64,000 nucleotides of DNA, taken from positions 4,092,001-4,156,000 of the forward strand of contig CP014771.1 in NCBI GenBank assembly GCA_001596155.1, written 5' to 3'. Under the pieces are notes generated by a model. The model did not search any database, was not told the DNA's origin, and worked only from the letters and a program-made list of their open reading frames with translations. Position 1 is the stretch's first letter. Each line of letters begins with the position of its first letter. The position numbers and the translations under genes are program-made. This stretch comes from Hymenobacter psoromatis. GTDB lineage: Bacteria > Bacteroidota > Bacteroidia > Cytophagales > Hymenobacteraceae. Shown here piece after piece: positions 17,543-24,387 of this stretch.

Positions 17543-18235
17543 ATGCGACCACGCCAGACTATTTTGCTGGGCCTGCTTCTGCTGGTGCCGGTGCTGGCGT
17601 TCCTGTTTCTCTACGGCTTCGGCCGCAATCATTACGCGCTGCCAACCTACTTGCCCGAACGCGTGGACTCCGTCCGCACCTCGGCCGGGGGGTGGCAGCG
17701 CGATACTGTTTTTCATAGGGTTCGGCCGTTTCAGCTGCTGACGGCCGCCGGCCGCCAGCTCACGAGCGCCGAGCTGGGTAAGGGCCTGTACGTGGTGCAG
17801 TTCTACGCGCCGGGGGGGGTAGGGGAGCCGGCAAGCCGCGCGCTGGCCCGCATTCAGGAGCGCTTTCGGCCCGAGCCGCGGGTGCGGCTGGTCACGCTGG
17901 TTGCCTCCGGCGCAACCGCAGCCGCCACGGAGGCCAACTTGGAAAAGCTAAGTGAGCAGCGCGGCACCATTAACGGGAAGTGGTTTTTTGGCGCGGCCCC
18001 AGCCGACACGCTGCGGCGGCTGGCGCAGTATGAGTTTGGGCAAACCGCACTGCGGCCCGCGCATTATCCGTTTCGCCCGGCTACCGAGCCGGGGAACCTG
18101 CTGCCCGGTCAGCTGTTGTTAGTGGACGAAGCGCAGCATGTGCGCGGCTACTACGACGCGGCCGACAAGTATGAGGTCGAGCGGCTTATTACGGAGATTA
18201 ACGTTTTGCTTTATACCTATGACGACCGCCACTGA
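17543..18235 (+). CDS. SCO1/SenC-like protein lacking the copper-binding cysteines
   Basis: Membrane-anchored thioredoxin-fold protein of 230 residues in the place where SCO copper chaperones occur in Bacteroidota oxidase clusters. An N-terminal helix (ILLGLLLLVPVLAFLFLYGF) precedes an SCO-like core: LGKGLYVVQFY, a WFFGAA segment, LLPGQLLLVDEAQHVRGYYD and a C-terminal EVERLITEINVLL helix. Where SCO has CxxxC after the second strand, this protein reads APGGVGEPA, encoded by a G8 tract and the GGGGTAG word. The distal copper His is not evident either. A redox or scaffolding role, or loss of function, is possible. The 3' end overlaps the next gene by 17 bp. Confidence 0.7.
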   Translation: MRPRQTILLGLLLLVPVLAFLFLYGFGRNHYALPTYLPERVDSVRTSAGGWQRDTVFHRVRPFQLLTAAGRQLTSAELGKGLYVVQFYAPGGVGEPASRALARIQERFRPEPRVRLVTLVASGATAAATEANLEKLSEQRGTINGKWFFGAAPADTLRRLAQYEFGQTALRPAHYPFRPATEPGNLLPGQLLLVDEAQHVRGYYDAADKYEVERLITEINVLLYTYDDRH

Positions 18236-18800
18236 GCAGCTGCATCCGCCCATGCTGGAGCCGGGCGACTACACCAAGTACAAGATTATCCTGGGGACGC
18301 TGGGGGCGGTGGTGCCGCTGCTGGTGGCCGTGATTTTCTATTACAAGACTATCTTCCGCATCGACGGCGCCGGCCCCTACCTGCACGCCCTGCCGGCCGT
18401 GAACGCGGTTCTAAACTCGCTGACGGCCGTGGCGCTGCTGATGGGCTACTACTTCATCCGGCACAAGAATGTGCTGGCGCACCGCGCCGCAATGGGCACC
18501 GCGTTCGCGCTGGGCGGGTTGTTTCTGATTTTCTACGTGGCCTACCACTCGCAGGTCGAGAGCACCCATTTTGGGGGGGTAGGCGCGGCGCGGGCGTTTT
18601 ATTTTTTCCTGTTGCTGACCCACATCAGCCTAGCGGCGGTGACGGTGGCGCTGGTGCTCTTTACGCTGTACTTTGCCCTCACCGGGCAATACACCAAGCA
18701 TAAGCGCATTGCCCGCTGGACCTTTCCGGTGTGGCTCTACGTTTCGGTGACGGGCGTTATCGTGTACTTGATGATTGCTCCGTATTATCCGGCCGGCTAG
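18219..18800 (+). CDS. DUF420 membrane protein, putative oxidase assembly factor
   Basis: Integral membrane protein of 193 residues with five helices, matching DUF420 (CtaM-like), a family found with haem-copper oxidase genes and, in Bacillus/Staphylococcus, required for oxidase maturation. Conserved features are FRIDGAGPYLHALPAVNAVL, GYYFIRHKNVLAHRAAM, FYVAYHSQVES and KHKRIARWTFPVWLYVSVTG. His residues on the helices could bind haem. The ATG at 18219 lies inside the end of the SCO-like gene, suggesting coupled translation. Confidence 0.85.
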   Translation: MTTATEQLHPPMLEPGDYTKYKIILGTLGAVVPLLVAVIFYYKTIFRIDGAGPYLHALPAVNAVLNSLTAVALLMGYYFIRHKNVLAHRAAMGTAFALGGLFLIFYVAYHSQVESTHFGGVGAARAFYFFLLLTHISLAAVTVALVLFTLYFALTGQYTKHKRIARWTFPVWLYVSVTGVIVYLMIAPYYPAG

Positions 18801-18837
18801 TGCCGCAACATTCTGACTACCTAACCGTTTTGCTTGT

Positions 18838-19083
18838 ATGAAAAAGCTGATTTTTGGATTGCTGCTGAGCTTTGGACTGCTCTTTACGCTGCTGCCGGCT
18901 AAGGCGCAGTGCGTGATGTGCGCCAGCCAGGTGGAAGCCGCCCGGCAGGAGCGCGACGACTACGACGTGTCGGGCCTCAACAAAGGCATTGTGTACATGA
19001 TGACCGCGCCCTACATCCTGATGGGGGCCGTGGGCTTCGTCTGGTACCGGCGCACGCACCCCAAGCGCCCCACCAAAATGTAG
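18838..19083 (+). CDS. Small CxxC-containing membrane protein, unknown function
   Basis: An 81-residue protein with a signal peptide (MKKLIFGLLLSFGLLFTLLP), then CVMC at the new N-terminus, a short charged helix (EAARQERDDYD), and one membrane helix (YMMTAPYILMGAVGFVWY) with a basic tail. Its size, CxxC and position at the end of an oxidase assembly cluster suggest a metal or thiol role in oxidase maturation, but that is inference. I recognise it only as a protein of this Bacteroidota gene context. Confidence 0.75.
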   Translation: MKKLIFGLLLSFGLLFTLLPAKAQCVMCASQVEAARQERDDYDVSGLNKGIVYMMTAPYILMGAVGFVWYRRTHPKRPTKM

Positions 19084-19101
19084 GCTCACCCCGCCCGCGG
19101 T

Positions 19102-19145
19102 GAAAGCCGCCGCTGCTGCCCCACCGGGCAGTGGCGGCGGCTTTC
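19102..19145. repeat. GC-rich hairpin after the oxidase assembly cluster
   Basis: Imperfect 15-bp arms (19102-19116 with 19128-19145, carrying GAAAGCCGCCG and CGGCGGCTTTC) around a GC loop. There is no T-tract. It is probably the transcript end of the ctaA-to-small-protein unit, or a stabilising structure. Confidence 0.45.
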
Positions 19146-19185
19146 GCGTGCGCATAGGGGGTAGGAACCCGGCCCGCGTAGTAGC

Positions 19186-22100
19186 TTGCGGGGAGTGGGC
19201 GGCTTGGTTTTTGTCCGCTCCAGAGCGCGTTTGCATTCGTTTTCAGCCCTGTCCTTGTTACTTCCCGCCCGCCCTTCCTTCTTTCGCTTCTGGCCCCTGG
19301 CCTGCCTGTTGCTGGCCCTGGTGAGCTTTGGGGCCTGCTGGGTGGTCTATACGTATGGGCAGCTGAGCGGCACCAGCCCCATCTACCCCAACGCCGCGCG
19401 CCTGCAAAGCCTGGTGACGCAGGCCGCCGCCACGGCCGGCCGCGAAGCCGACCGCGTGGCCCTGGAGTGCCAGCCGCCCCACGCGCCCCAGTTCAGCCGC
19501 CTGCTGGCCGAGTGTTCCTACCCCACCTTCGTGGCCGAAGCGGGCAAGGTGGTGGGCTGGTCGGCGTCGGGGCCCGAGCCCACGGCCGCCGAGCTAGCCG
19601 ACCTCACCCCCGAGCGCCTGTCGCAAACCGCGCTGGGCGAGTTTTTGGTGGTGCGCCGGGCGCTGGGACCGGTGGTGGTGCTCACGTACGTGCCGCTGGC
19701 GCGGCACTACGGCATCAGCAACCGCTATTTGCGGGAGGGGGCCGAGCCCGCGCTGCTGCAAGGGCTGCAGGTGCAGGTGCGGGCGGCGCGCGTGCTGCCC
19801 GGCGAAACCAAGGGGCTGATAGCGGCGCTGGTCGATGCGCGCGGGCACTACCTGTTTTCGGTGGTGCAGCTGCCGGGCAGCGTGGTGGCGGGGCGGCTGC
19901 TGCCGCTGCTGCTGCTGCTGCTGGGCATCGCCTTCTACACGGCGGGGTGGCTGGGCCTGGCCTGGCGCTGGTGGCAGCAGGGGCGGGTAGGGCTGGCGAT
20001 GCTGGCGCTGGCGGGCACCCCGCTGGCCTTGCGCGCGGCGCTGCTCTACCTCAGCCTGCCCTATGCCTGGCTGGAGCTGCCGCTGTTCGACCCGCGCCTG
20101 TACGCCGTGTCGGGCCTGGCCCCGTCGCTGGGCGACCTGCTACTCAATGGCGTGCTGGCGCTGCTGCTGGCCGGCGCCGCAGTGGTGGTCAACCGCCACT
20201 ACCGGCTGCCCTTGCGGGCGCAGCAGGCGCCAGGGGGCCGCTGGGGCATCCCGGCGCTGCTGGGGCTGGTAGCAACGGTGGTAGGGCTTTATAGTTACTA
20301 CGCCAGCGCGTTCAGCAATACCCAGCTCAGCCTCGACATCACCCAGAGCATGCAGGTGAGCAGCTTCCGACTGGTGCTGGTGCTAGCCGTGCTGCTGCAC
20401 ACGGCGGCCTTCGTAACAGTCTTTTACCTATGCACGGTCCTGCTGGCACCCGACCTGCGCCGCCTGCCGCGCCGGCCGCTGCTGTGGGGCGGCCTGGTGT
20501 TGGCGGCCGCGCTGCTGGGGCTGGGGGCGCTGTTGCACCAGGTGCTGCTGCTGCTGCCGGGCATGGCCTGCGCCTATTTAACGCTGGTGCGGCTGGGTGA
20601 GCTGCACTACCGGCCGACCCAGGGGCCGCCGCGCTATTTGCTGCTGCTGCTGCTGCTGGGCTTGGCGTCGGCATTGGGGGCCACGGCGCTGTATGGGCAG
20701 TTTGAGCACCAATTGCTGCTCGATAAGCAGCGGCTGGCGGGCAATTTATTGGTCGATAATGATTTGCAGGGCGAATTCCTGCTGGGTCAGCGGCTGAAAC
20801 AGCTCGCGGCCGACCCCGTGATTGCCCGCCTGCTCCTGAGCAAGCCCGTGCGCACCGAAACCCTGCGCCGCCGCATCGAGCGCCAATACCTGCGCACGTA
20901 CTTCGACAAGTACGAGGAATCGGTGGACCTTTTTGACCCCGAGGGCGAGCCCGTGGGCGGCGAGGCCGACGATACGCTGACCTTCAACCAAACCCGCGCC
21001 GAGCTTTCGCGCACGGCCACCGCCACCGACCAGCCGGGCGTGTATTTGCTGAAATCGGACAACTCGTTTAGTTCGCGGCGCTACGTGGCGGTGGTGCCCA
21101 TCGTGCTGCCCGCGCATGGCGGCCGCGGGCGGCCCACGCCGGCGGGCACCATCCTGCTCACGCTCAGCCTCAAGCAGCTGGCCAGCTACAGCGTGCTGCC
21201 CGAGCTGCTCGTGGACCAGAAGTTCTTTCAGCCCGGCCTGGCTACCGACCTCAGCTACGCGGGCTATGCGCAGGGCCGGCTGGTGTATAGCGCGGGTGAT
21301 TTTGACTACGCCAACCTTCTGCCCCCCGCGCTGCTGCGCGACCCGCGCATCTACGAGGATGGCCTGGTCGTGAGCGATTTTCACCACCTGGCCATGCGCG
21401 ATGCCAGCGGCCGGCGCATTGTGGTGGTCACGACGGCCACCTATTCGCTGGCCGACTGGTTTTCCAACTTCTCCTTTCAGCTGCTGCTCAACGTGCTGGT
21501 GTGGCTGCTGGCGGGCGGGGCCTACCTGCTGCGGCGGCGCGGCGGCTGGGGCGTGCGCTTCAATTTCAGCGCCCGCATTCAGCTGCTGCTCAACCTGGGC
21601 ATTCTCATTCCGCTGCTGGTGGTGAGCGTGGCCACGGCCAGCCAGGTCATTTCGGGCTACCGCCGCGACCTGCGCCGCACCTACGAGCGCCGGGGCCACA
21701 TTGCCCTCGAAAGCCTGCTGCGCCGCCGCGACCAGCTCAGCGACACCACCGCCCGGCCGGTGCTCACGGCGCTGGCCCGCAACGTGGCCGCCCTCACCGA
21801 AACCGACCTCAACCTCTACGACGCGCGCGGGCAGCTGCTGGTCAGCTCGCAGCCGCTCATCTTTGAGGCGGGCCTGCTGGGGCCGCTGCTCAATCCGCAG
21901 GCCGTGATTGACCTGCGCGAGCGCGGCCTGAGCCGCACGCTGCTCACCGAGCGGGCCGGCACGCTCTCGTTCAGCTCGCTCTACCTGCCGGTGCGGGCAG
22001 CCAGCGTCGATGGGCCGGCCGGGCCGGTGCTGGGCTACGTGGGCATCCCGTTTTTTGACTCGCAGAAGGAGCTGGATAGCAAGCTGACGGAGCTGTTTAC

Positions 22101-23028
22101 GACCATTCTCAACATCTTCACGCTCATGTTTCTGGTGTTTCTGGGGCTGGCCTTCGTGGCCACGCGCCAGCTCACGGCCCCGCTCAAGCTGCTGACGCAG
22201 CGCCTGCGCCGCACCACCCTCACCGGCCGCAACGAGGTGCTCGACTACCGCAGCAGCGACGATGAAATTGGTCTGCTCGTGCGCGAATACAACGACATGC
22301 TGGGCAAGCTCGAAGCCAGCAAGCGCGAGCTGGCCGCCCAGGAAAAAGAAGCCGCCTGGCGCGAAATGGCCCGCCAGGTGGCCCATGAAATCAAGAACCC
22401 GCTCACGCCCATGAAGCTGAGCCTGCAATACCTGCAAAAGGCCATTGCCGAGCGCCGCCCCAACGCCGAGGCCCTGATTGGCCGCATTTCCCAAACGCTC
22501 ATCACCCAGATTGACGTGCTTTCGGACATCGCCACCTCGTTCAGCACCTTCACCAACCTGCCCACCATGCGGCCCGCGCGCCTCGACATCACGGCCGTGC
22601 TGCGGCAGTGCGCCGAGCTGTTTCGGGAGCAGGATGGCGACGAGCACGGCGCGCTGGACCTGGCCCTACCCCCCGACGGCACCTACGTCGTCTTTGCCGA
22701 CGAAAGCCTGCTGGTGCGCACCTTCAACAACCTGCTCCTGAATGCCAAGCAGGCCGTGCCGCCCGGCCGCGCGCCCCGCCAGCGCGTGGCCCTGCGCCCC
22801 GAAGGCCCCGGCCACGTGCTCCTCACCATCACCGACAACGGCGCGGGCATCCCGGAGGAAGTGCGCGAAAATATCTTCCGGCCCAACTTCACCACCAAAG
22901 CCACCGGCTCGGGCATTGGCCTGGCGGTGGCCCGGCGCGGCATCGAGAGCGCCGGCGGCCGCATCTGGTTCGAGACGGAAGTAGGGGTAGGGACCACGTT
23001 TTTTATCGAGCTGCCGCTGGCGGGGTAG
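19186..23028 (+). CDS. Orphan NtrY-like membrane sensor histidine kinase
   Basis: A 1280-residue kinase. The N-terminal half holds a first helix near 30-60, an extracytoplasmic segment and a block of roughly nine to ten helices (about 225-510). A second sensor region, more helices (about 765-820), another periplasmic domain and a HAMP-like linker (TRQLTAPLKLLTQRL) follow. The kinase core has the H-box AHEIKNPLTPMKLS with His1067, the N-box FNNLLLNAKQAV, DNGAGIPEEV and GSGIGLAVARR. No response regulator is adjacent. The start is uncertain: 19186 is a TTG and no ATG lies near it. The stop codon is inside the word GGGGTAGGG. Confidence 0.85.
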   Translation: MRGVGGLVFVRSRARLHSFSALSLLLPARPSFFRFWPLACLLLALVSFGACWVVYTYGQLSGTSPIYPNAARLQSLVTQAAATAGREADRVALECQPPHAPQFSRLLAECSYPTFVAEAGKVVGWSASGPEPTAAELADLTPERLSQTALGEFLVVRRALGPVVVLTYVPLARHYGISNRYLREGAEPALLQGLQVQVRAARVLPGETKGLIAALVDARGHYLFSVVQLPGSVVAGRLLPLLLLLLGIAFYTAGWLGLAWRWWQQGRVGLAMLALAGTPLALRAALLYLSLPYAWLELPLFDPRLYAVSGLAPSLGDLLLNGVLALLLAGAAVVVNRHYRLPLRAQQAPGGRWGIPALLGLVATVVGLYSYYASAFSNTQLSLDITQSMQVSSFRLVLVLAVLLHTAAFVTVFYLCTVLLAPDLRRLPRRPLLWGGLVLAAALLGLGALLHQVLLLLPGMACAYLTLVRLGELHYRPTQGPPRYLLLLLLLGLASALGATALYGQFEHQLLLDKQRLAGNLLVDNDLQGEFLLGQRLKQLAADPVIARLLLSKPVRTETLRRRIERQYLRTYFDKYEESVDLFDPEGEPVGGEADDTLTFNQTRAELSRTATATDQPGVYLLKSDNSFSSRRYVAVVPIVLPAHGGRGRPTPAGTILLTLSLKQLASYSVLPELLVDQKFFQPGLATDLSYAGYAQGRLVYSAGDFDYANLLPPALLRDPRIYEDGLVVSDFHHLAMRDASGRRIVVVTTATYSLADWFSNFSFQLLLNVLVWLLAGGAYLLRRRGGWGVRFNFSARIQLLLNLGILIPLLVVSVATASQVISGYRRDLRRTYERRGHIALESLLRRRDQLSDTTARPVLTALARNVAALTETDLNLYDARGQLLVSSQPLIFEAGLLGPLLNPQAVIDLRERGLSRTLLTERAGTLSFSSLYLPVRAASVDGPAGPVLGYVGIPFFDSQKELDSKLTELFTTILNIFTLMFLVFLGLAFVATRQLTAPLKLLTQRLRRTTLTGRNEVLDYRSSDDEIGLLVREYNDMLGKLEASKRELAAQEKEAAWREMARQVAHEIKNPLTPMKLSLQYLQKAIAERRPNAEALIGRISQTLITQIDVLSDIATSFSTFTNLPTMRPARLDITAVLRQCAELFREQDGDEHGALDLALPPDGTYVVFADESLLVRTFNNLLLNAKQAVPPGRAPRQRVALRPEGPGHVLLTITDNGAGIPEEVRENIFRPNFTTKATGSGIGLAVARRGIESAGGRIWFETEVGVGTTFFIELPLAG

Positions 23029-23058
23029 GGGGGGTAGGCGCGTTGGGATAGGCGGGGG

Positions 23059-23233
23059 CGGGCTGCCGGCTTTTTGGCCGGCTGTCCGCTCGTCGGGCGC
23101 GCCGGTCGGGGTTGGCACGGGGGCGGGCTGCCGGCTTTTTGGCCGGCTGTCCGCTCGTCGTCAGAACGAGCAGCCCGAACGAGCCCCGGCGGCGCGAACG
23201 ACGAGCGGACAGCCGGCCAAAAAGCCGGCAGCC
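23059..23233. repeat. Palindromic repeat family A, first cluster (three copies)
   Basis: A 35-37 bp unit whose core GCCGGCTTTTTGGCCGGC is a hairpin, extended by TGTCCGCTCGTCG. Copies at 23059-23095 and 23124-23160 face forward; one at 23199-23233 faces backward, so the second and third form a larger inverted repeat. Three more copies lie at 24184-24341. Open frames through them are low-complexity artefacts. No transposase is nearby. Confidence 0.85.
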
Positions 23234-23380
23234 GGCCCCGCCTATCCCAACGCCCCACAATTCTTCATGCTTAGCTCATCATCCTTAACTTGCATCCCGG
23301 TTCCGCTTGCTAACAACGTGTTAGCGGCGTGGCCCGTGGGCCTGGCAATCGCGGGGCTTTTCCTTTCTCTTTCTTGCCCT

Positions 23381-23863
23381 ATGGCAGACCTTATTACCCA
23401 AGCCGTGCTGGCCAAAGCGCTGGCCGATGCGCTGGCCGCCATTCGCCAGGCGCGCCAGGCGCTGGCCCCTTACCTGGTGGCCCTCACCCCGGAGGAGCGC
23501 GCCAGCCTGCCCAAGATGGGCGACAAATCGGTGGCCTTCGTGACCAAAGCCGCCGAGTTTGCCCAGAGCCTGCCCACCCTCATGCCGCAGTATCTGGACG
23601 TGGCCGGCCTGGTCGTGGACGCGGGCGTGAACGCCGACCTGCTGCCCCTGTATCTGGAGCTGAACAGCTTCGCCACCGACGTGGACAGCACCCGCATGGA
23701 AGCGGGCTCCGAGGGCTACTCGTCGGCCCTGGTGGCGTATAGCGCCCTCAAAATCGCCGCCTCGCTCAACCAGCCAGGGGCGCAGGCCGCCGTGGCCGAG
23801 CTGGAGCCCCGCTTCGCCAGCCAGGGCAAGCGCAAAGCCGCCCCCGCGACCCTCGCGAAGTAG
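23381..23863 (+). CDS. Hypothetical protein, helical, between repeat clusters
   Basis: A 160-residue acidic to neutral protein, Ala- and Leu-rich, predicted almost wholly helical (ADALAAIRQARQALAPYLVA; AVAELEPRF), with no signal peptide or membrane segment. The ATG at 23381 (MADLITQAVL) is preferred to the in-frame ATG at 23267, whose product would start with a poor leader. Its TAG stop is the first base triplet of the downstream palindrome. Codon use is typical GC-rich coding. I do not recognise the family. Confidence 0.65.
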   Translation: MADLITQAVLAKALADALAAIRQARQALAPYLVALTPEERASLPKMGDKSVAFVTKAAEFAQSLPTLMPQYLDVAGLVVDAGVNADLLPLYLELNSFATDVDSTRMEAGSEGYSSALVAYSALKIAASLNQPGAQAAVAELEPRFASQGKRKAAPATLAK

Positions 23864-23945
23864 GGTGCGGGGCTTGCCCCCGCCCGTCGTTGAACGAAAC
23901 CAATACGAATCGTTCAACGATGGGCGGGGGCAAGCCCCGCACCCT
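23862..23945. repeat. Palindromic repeat family B, upstream copy
   Basis: Arms 23862-23896 and 23910-23945 are near-perfect reverse complements (AGGGTGCGGGGCTTGCCCCC, then GCCCGTCGTTGAACGA; the right arm has one change). The left arm supplies the stop codon of the preceding gene. The same unit occurs five times in tandem at 26089-26455, on the other side of the methyltransferase gene. Confidence 0.85.
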
Positions 23946-23978
23946 ACTCCGCGACGGATACAACTGAGTTGAGTGCCT

Positions 23979-24025
23979 AAAAAGGGGAGTGAGTTGGGGT
24001 CCGACCCTAACTCACTCCCCTTTTT
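23979..24025. repeat. 17-bp perfect inverted repeat
   Basis: AAAAAGGGGAGTGAGTT (23979-23995) is exactly complementary to 24009-24025, with a 13-nt loop. With a T5 end it could act as a terminator on the plus strand for the hypothetical gene upstream. It abuts the 21-bp tandem array. Confidence 0.65.
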
Positions 24026-24026
24026 G

Positions 24027-24152
24027 GGCACTCGGGTTCGCTTTGTAGGCACTCGGGTTCGCTTTTTTGGCACTCGGGTTCACTTTTTGGGCACTCGGGT
24101 TCGCTTTGTGGGCACTCGGGTTCGCTAAAAGGGCACTCGGGTTCACTTTTAG
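24027..24152. repeat. Six-copy 21-bp tandem repeat
   Basis: The motif GGCACTCGGGTTCGCTTT restarts at 24027, 24048, 24069, 24090, 24111 and 24132, an exact 21-bp period, with variation only in the last few bases of each unit. As 21 is a multiple of three, open frames on both strands give heptapeptide repeats (minus strand SEPECPK-like), but no start or neighbouring domain supports a real protein. It could be a variable-number tandem repeat or a protein-binding array upstream of the methyltransferase gene. Confidence 0.85.
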
Positions 24153-24183
24153 GGTAGCTGGGTGCTCTTGGAGGGCACTGGGG

Positions 24184-24341
24184 CGGGCTGCCGGCTTTTG
24201 GGCCGGCTGTCCGCTCGCCGGGAGAACGAACGGCGCGCCCGACGAGCGGACAGCCGGCCAAAAAGCCGGCAGCCCGCCCCCGCGCCAACCCCAACCGGCG
24301 CGCCCGACGAGCGGACAGCCGGCCAAAAAGCCGGCAGCCCG
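24184..24341. repeat. Palindromic repeat family A, second cluster (three copies)
   Basis: One forward copy at 24184-24220 (with TTTTGGG in place of TTTTTGG) and two backward copies at 24240-24276 and 24305-24341. The forward and first backward copies form a long hairpin. The cluster ends about 46 bp before the methyltransferase start, so it occupies the likely promoter region. Confidence 0.85.
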
Positions 24342-24387
24342 CCCCACCCGCTCCCGCCGAGCCGGCGCGCCGCTCTACCTTGCGGGC

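Noticed and set aside
20746..22647. Long open frame antisense to the NtrY-like kinase
   Set aside because: Composition is His/Gln/Arg-rich and matches the reverse complement of GC-rich coding sequence; the sense strand has a clear kinase.
24007..24294. Minus-strand protein with SEPECPx heptapeptides
   Set aside because: It is produced only by the 21-bp DNA tandem repeat and runs into palindromic repeats; no start signal or conserved domain.
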